Positions 60,293 through 64,000 of a stretch of DNA of 64,000 nucleotides are shown piece after piece. Under the pieces are notes generated by a model, which had not been told where the DNA came from, ran no database searches, and saw nothing but the letters and a program-made list of their open reading frames with translations. The position numbers and the translations under genes were made by a program. Position 1 is the first letter of the stretch. Each line of letters starts with the position of its first letter. Source of the stretch: Bacteroidota bacterium (lineage in GTDB: Bacteria > Bacteroidota > Bacteroidia > Flavobacteriales > Weeksellaceae); NCBI GenBank assembly GCA_018902795.1, contig JAHIQD010000002.1, positions 62,001-126,000 of the forward strand, read 5' to 3'.

Positions 60293-61385
60293 GTATATAT
60301 TTTTTTGTAGTTTGCTCTATGGAATATTTATCATTGAAACACCCATATGCATTTGCTATTAATCTTTCTTTATTTGCAGAGTCTACCGTCACAGCTCGAT
60401 CGATTAGCGATACGAGATCATTGACCCCATAACCAGAAGACAAAAAACCGTTGTGGTTATCTTCTATCATATCCTTAACGCCCCCCGCAGGAGTACAGGC
60501 ACATAAAATCTTCGCACTAAAAGCCTCTATTAATGATATAGGCATTCCCTCTTTACTAGAAGACAGACAAAATATATCAGATAACATTAAATAATCAATG
60601 ATATTGGATTTCGAACCAATAATCCTTATTCGAGTACTCTGGTGTTTTGTAAGTTCATGCAAAAGCATCCCACTATCATCCCTACTAGAGCCAATAATTA
60701 ACAAAACGATATCTCTACCACTCTCGATTAATCTATTAACGGCTAAAACTAGATTTAACTGATTTTTGACCGCCTGTATGCTGGCTACATTAACAATTAT
60801 TTTGGTATTTTTAGTCATCCGATACGTAGTCCTAAATTCCTCACTAAGTAATTCGTACAGATAACTTTGTGTTGGTAAAGACCTGCCATTTGTTATTGTT
60901 ACATCATTCCTTAATCTATAAAAATTTCTAAACGATAATGAGCTTGCGGTGGAAATAGTGATTGCTTGACATAAATTAAAATAAAAGCTTATCCTCTTGA
61001 CAAACTTACCAACCACACCACGACATTCGTGAAAGGCGTCACTATGTAAAGTGTGGTAAAATTTAACGTTTTTAAAAAGTAAGAGATTCAAAAAATTGTA
61101 CTCAAAAGCACCTACATGTGTATGTACAACGTTTGGCTTCAGCTCTTTAATTTTTAAATAAAGCTTATGAAAAACTTTGTAATCGAAACCTAATTTCTTA
61201 TCTAGGGTGTGCAAAAGAACGCGGTGCCTCAAATCAGAATGTAAAAACATCGTTTCCTCCACTTTAAACAATAATATTAAATGCACTTCACAGTTTGGCT
61301 GTTCGGACAACTCATTACATAAATCGACAACAAAACGCTCCGCACCGCCTATATATAAAGAGGGCAAAATATGTACAATAACCAT
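60270..61385 (-). CDS. GT4 glycosyltransferase
   Basis: The 371-residue protein starts MVIVHILPSLYIGGAERFVV, the usual GT4 N-terminus, with KPNVVHTHVGAFEY, IVNVASIQAVKNQLNLVLAV, LMLSDIFCLSSSKEGMPISL, IEAFSAKILCACTPAGGVKD. It fits the group of GT4 enzymes of lipopolysaccharide and capsule loci. The end overlaps the following GT gene by 23 bases. Low GC relative to wza/wzc. The substrate is not known. Confidence 0.88.
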   Translation of the reverse strand: MVIVHILPSLYIGGAERFVVDLCNELSEQPNCEVHLILLFKVEETMFLHSDLRHRVLLHTLDKKLGFDYKVFHKLYLKIKELKPNVVHTHVGAFEYNFLNLLLFKNVKFYHTLHSDAFHECRGVVGKFVKRISFYFNLCQAITISTASSLSFRNFYRLRNDVTITNGRSLPTQSYLYELLSEEFRTTYRMTKNTKIIVNVASIQAVKNQLNLVLAVNRLIESGRDIVLLIIGSSRDDSGMLLHELTKHQSTRIRIIGSKSNIIDYLMLSDIFCLSSSKEGMPISLIEAFSAKILCACTPAGGVKDMIEDNHNGFLSSGYGVNDLVSLIDRAVTVDSANKERLIANAYGCFNDKYSIEQTTKKYIHAYKSNQ

Positions 61386-61388
61386 TTT

Positions 61389-62582
61389 TTAATTTACTAG
61401 TATATGATATAAGAAAACAAACACCGGGGAAATATACAGATAGGGATCTAATATTGCAAAAGAATAAGTTATGAATTCGTACATTTTAAGCATTAGGATA
61501 AATGGTATTAAATAAATTAGAACATCATACTTTTTAAAAGCTTTCTTATTTTGTATCCACAAAACGCAGATTAGTGGTGGCAAGAGGTTGTTAAATCGGA
61601 CGCCAACCGAAGGAATTTCATATGTGAGATTTACAAAAATTGCAAGCAATAGAACGAAACTTATTAAATAACGATTTTTAGAAGCGCGCAATTTTTTAAT
61701 TTCTCGAATTATAACAATTATTAAAATCTGATTGAAATATTTATCAATATATATAAATGGACTAATAAACCAACTCGCATTACTTCTGGTATCCGAAAAA
61801 GTCGATATGGACTCATCAGTAGAGTAATTATCTATTAAATATCTAAGAGTACCTGGTAAGAAATCATATATATTTACAATATAAGGAAGAACAACTGAAG
61901 AGAGAAAAAAACTTAGAAAATATAAATAAATCAAGAAATAGATATTCCCTTTGATAGAACACAAAATTACCAGGATAACCATAATCCAAAAAGCTGGGTG
62001 TATCACAGGTAATATCAATATCAGAGGATACATGTAGATATTTCTTTTCACTAAAATATGTAATGCTAGAAAGACACTGATCCAAGCCGCGGTCCAGAAC
62101 CTGACTCCATTAATATTAAAAATGGGATTACTAAGCATGAAAAAAATGAAAAGAAGGAAGCAAAATATACTGCCGTTCTCGAAATTTTTGTTCCTCACAA
62201 GAAATTTTACAGAATTAATCGCAAAGAATCCGAAAATAAGAGCGAATAAAAAAAATAGCAAATGATAATTTACTGAAAACCACTTAACTATTACAATTAA
62301 ATACTCAACATATGCATCTGTCCGCCCTTCGCCAGAACCGTCAATATTTACATCTTTAAGGCTAAGTAAGGTATTGGACTCGAATAAATTCAGATAATAA
62401 TTGGAGTCGAATTCATACATCGGGTTCGGAGTGAATGCGAGCCCGTAGAGCAATCCAAAGGCAAATAAGTAGTAAAGTGAGAGTTTACTGTTCAGCTTAG
62501 TAAAGCTTGTCACAAGCCCAAGAAGAGGATTGAATAGAAACCAAAATAATTTTATGATATATTCTCTGTTATAGGAATTCAT
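61389..62582 (-). CDS. EpsG-family polysaccharide polymerase (Wzy-like)
   Basis: The 397-residue protein is mostly hydrophobic with about ten membrane segments (LYYLFAFGLLYGLAFTP, LLFFLFALIFGFFAINSVKF, IFCFLLFIFFMLSNPIFNIN, LILILPVIHPAFWIMVILVI). The pattern NGVRFWTAAWISVF and HPAFW matches EpsG-family proteins, which act as polymerases of capsule and exopolysaccharide repeat units. It overlaps the upstream GT gene by 4 bases (ATGA-type). Confidence 0.82.
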   Translation of the reverse strand: MNSYNREYIIKLFWFLFNPLLGLVTSFTKLNSKLSLYYLFAFGLLYGLAFTPNPMYEFDSNYYLNLFESNTLLSLKDVNIDGSGEGRTDAYVEYLIVIVKWFSVNYHLLFFLFALIFGFFAINSVKFLVRNKNFENGSIFCFLLFIFFMLSNPIFNINGVRFWTAAWISVFLALHILVKRNIYMYPLILILPVIHPAFWIMVILVILCSIKGNIYFLIYLYFLSFFLSSVVLPYIVNIYDFLPGTLRYLIDNYSTDESISTFSDTRSNASWFISPFIYIDKYFNQILIIVIIREIKKLRASKNRYLISFVLLLAIFVNLTYEIPSVGVRFNNLLPPLICVLWIQNKKAFKKYDVLIYLIPFILMLKMYEFITYSFAILDPYLYISPVFVFLYHILVN

Positions 62583-63688
62583 TGGTTAAATAACTTTATA
62601 AAATCATCTACTACATTCACTATGTTATATCTTTCAATGTCACCAATTATCAGTTTATTGGAATAGTTTCCGGCCAAAAACAATAGTAAACTTTCCGTAT
62701 CCAACATCTTGTTACTTTTTATGTTAAGAATTGGCCTGCCACTTAAGGCATAATCAATTAATTTGCTTGGCGATTGCAAAACCGTATTATTTTCGATGTT
62801 GATTAAAAAATCAGCTTTGGATAACTCCCTTAGTAATTCGGCCCGTTCTATATAACTATGGATTACCAGTTTATTGCCTAATCGTTCTACATAAGGGTAA
62901 AGCAGCTCTGGAGTTTTTGTATATACTACGAACTTAAACGGCTGTTCCAAATTGCTCAGAAACTCTAACATATTCCTCGGGTCTCTTACGTTTTCGTAAA
63001 AAATGCCAGAGTATATAAACGTAGGAATTATGTTCTTTGCGTAATTTGAATCTATTGTTTTAAATTCAAAACCTTGCGGAATTACTTTAATTTTACCTTG
63101 AAATTCTTTATAGTACGCATTACGGGCATCCTCGATTGGAATTGTTATAAAGTCAGCCCGTTTTGAAAACCATTTTTCAACAGATCTAAAATAAAAAGGA
63201 TGTTGAACAATAGGATTACCCATAAACGGATCACCACAATCCGCAATCCATGTCTTTATTTTTAATTTTCTATTAAACTGACGCGCAACTGCAACACCCC
63301 AATGGATGGGGTAAGGCACTGCAATGCTTATCAATGCATCTATGTTTGTCTCCTTTCGTAAAACACGGTATACATGGTACGAGAGTTCGATCTCAGGAAA
63401 GTGAAGTATTCTGCCAAAAAACTTTCGGATAATCCTTGTTAATAAATAATCGTACCCCTGATATTCAGGAGATATATTAGAGAAACATATAGGACCTAAA
63501 TCCCTAACTTTGAAACTATAGGTGCGTTCCACATCGCGGTAATCATATTTACCTACTATACAGTACACTACAACGTCATATTCAGACCTCCTGGCAAACT
63601 CTTTAGCTAGTTCGAACGCTCTGTTCGCACGGGGGGTATTGGCTGGAAAAAAAAGCTGGCTTAATATATAAATCTTCTTTCTACTCAT
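62579..63688 (-). CDS. Glycosyltransferase (GT4-like)
   Basis: From ATG 63688 the protein has 369 residues: MSRKKIYILSQLFFPANTPR, ARRSEYDVVVYCIVGKY, a central IKTWIADCGDPFMGNPIVQH, SKRADFITIPIEDARNAYYK, IPTFIYSGIFYENVRDPRNM, ELLRELSKADFLINIENNTV and SPSKLIDYALSGRPILNIKS, a GT4-like donor half. The ATG lies one base from the stop of the next upstream gene, better than the TTG at 63697, which would overlap. The substrate is unknown. Confidence 0.82.
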   Translation of the reverse strand: MSRKKIYILSQLFFPANTPRANRAFELAKEFARRSEYDVVVYCIVGKYDYRDVERTYSFKVRDLGPICFSNISPEYQGYDYLLTRIIRKFFGRILHFPEIELSYHVYRVLRKETNIDALISIAVPYPIHWGVAVARQFNRKLKIKTWIADCGDPFMGNPIVQHPFYFRSVEKWFSKRADFITIPIEDARNAYYKEFQGKIKVIPQGFEFKTIDSNYAKNIIPTFIYSGIFYENVRDPRNMLEFLSNLEQPFKFVVYTKTPELLYPYVERLGNKLVIHSYIERAELLRELSKADFLINIENNTVLQSPSKLIDYALSGRPILNIKSNKMLDTESLLLFLAGNYSNKLIIGDIERYNIVNVVDDFIKLFNQ

Positions 63689-63689
63689 A

Positions 63690-64000
63690 TCAAACAATCA
63701 GATTTTTATCAACCCAATCCATAACCTCAGAATTCTCTTCGTCAAATTTTCTTGCAAATAATTTGTTAGGTTCAACTTTAGAAAAATAATGAATGTCTTG
63801 AAATGTGAAAGTTAGCGGTAAAGGAACATCTTTTTTTTCCCAATTTATATAGTGTAAATTATTTCGTTCGCATCTAATATCTAGATTCAGTATTATAGAA
63901 TGGAAAAATATTTCGTCTGCACAGAATGAGTCTTTAAAAAAGTTGAAAAGTGCGTTTTTATTTAAACTAATGTAATTATGCATTCTGAGCATATCGGCAT
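63690..64000 (-). CDS. Core-2/I-branching (GT14) glycosyltransferase, C-terminus, cut by window edge
   Basis: The frame is open to the right edge; only about 103 residues are in the window. It ends the protein and shows DSFCADEIFFHSIILNLDI, ERNNLHYINWEKKDVPLPLT, FTFQDIHYFSK and NKLFARKFDEENSEVMDWVD, the C-terminal signature of core-2/I-branching beta-1,6-N-acetylglucosaminyltransferases. Bacterial members occur in capsule and lipopolysaccharide loci. The ATG at 63992 is only an internal methionine. Confidence 0.75.
   Translation of the reverse strand, partial: ADMLRMHNYISLNKNALFNFFKDSFCADEIFFHSIILNLDIRCERNNLHYINWEKKDVPLPLTFTFQDIHYFSKVEPNKLFARKFDEENSEVMDWVDKNLIV

Noticed and set aside
1..64000. 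tRNA or rRNA genes
   Set aside because: No cloverleaf-like or rRNA-like sequence was noticed on either strand; a dedicated scan would be decisive.

Overview
The window is chromosomal DNA of a Flavobacteriia member, most likely from the Chryseobacterium/Kaistella group (Weeksellaceae). The grounds are AT-rich coding sequence with lysine-rich proteins, repeated Bacteroidetes-type promoters (TAnnTTTG at -7, sometimes with TTTG or TTG 19-21 bases upstream), a type IX secretion type B C-terminal domain, the rpmB-rpmG-DUF4295-ftsY gene order, and several Bacteroidetes protein families. The genus is inferred; no rRNA or tRNA gene was seen.

Region 1 (1-34.5 kb) is mostly housekeeping. It holds the end of a polysaccharide deacetylase gene and a GT2 glycosyltransferase, rocD, accB-accC, a DUF177 gene with rpmF, pdxA diverging from ribE, a histidine kinase and trmN6, tsf, a large T9SS-secreted protein, fmt, a RecQ-family helicase, two tandem OmpA-type proteins, folK diverging from sppA, a GlsB-like protein, the rpmB-rpmG-DUF4295-ftsY group, murB, an aminotransferase, an M3 peptidase lipoprotein, a GIN-domain lipoprotein, a VOC protein, a LemA/TPM operon and folA.

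Region 2 (34.5-50.4 kb) is accessory and rich in repeats. After lplA comes about 0.9 kb of tandem 350-base units, each with two terminator-like hairpins whose loops are mutually complementary. Single small genes follow, all read leftward, and several sit behind one of two repeated leader sequences that appear to carry promoters. Two mobile elements are present. One is an IS91-like element with 26-28-base inverted ends and a frameshifted tyrosine recombinase. The other is an IS110 element with a structured leader that can be read as a bridge RNA, with guide segments matching both target halves and both element ends. A Panacea-type (DUF4065) antitoxin gene is coupled to a PemK-like partner behind a strong promoter overlapped by an inverted repeat.

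Region 3 (50.4-64 kb) is a leftward capsule or exopolysaccharide locus. It has a Wzc-type kinase, a Wza-type exporter, an outer membrane beta-barrel, a WbuB-like glycosyltransferase, the CapE-CapF-CapG set for UDP-N-acetyl-L-fucosamine, three further glycosyltransferases, an EpsG-type polymerase, and the end of a core-2/I-branching (GT14) glycosyltransferase. The glycosyltransferase/polymerase part is clearly more AT-rich than the export and sugar-nucleotide part, as in many exchangeable surface-antigen loci. No flippase or initiating sugar-phosphate transferase lies inside the window.

Several genes carry short indels next to homopolymers or dinucleotide repeats (near 3561, 38130, 41950 and 42225). 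These may be real decay or uncorrected read errors.
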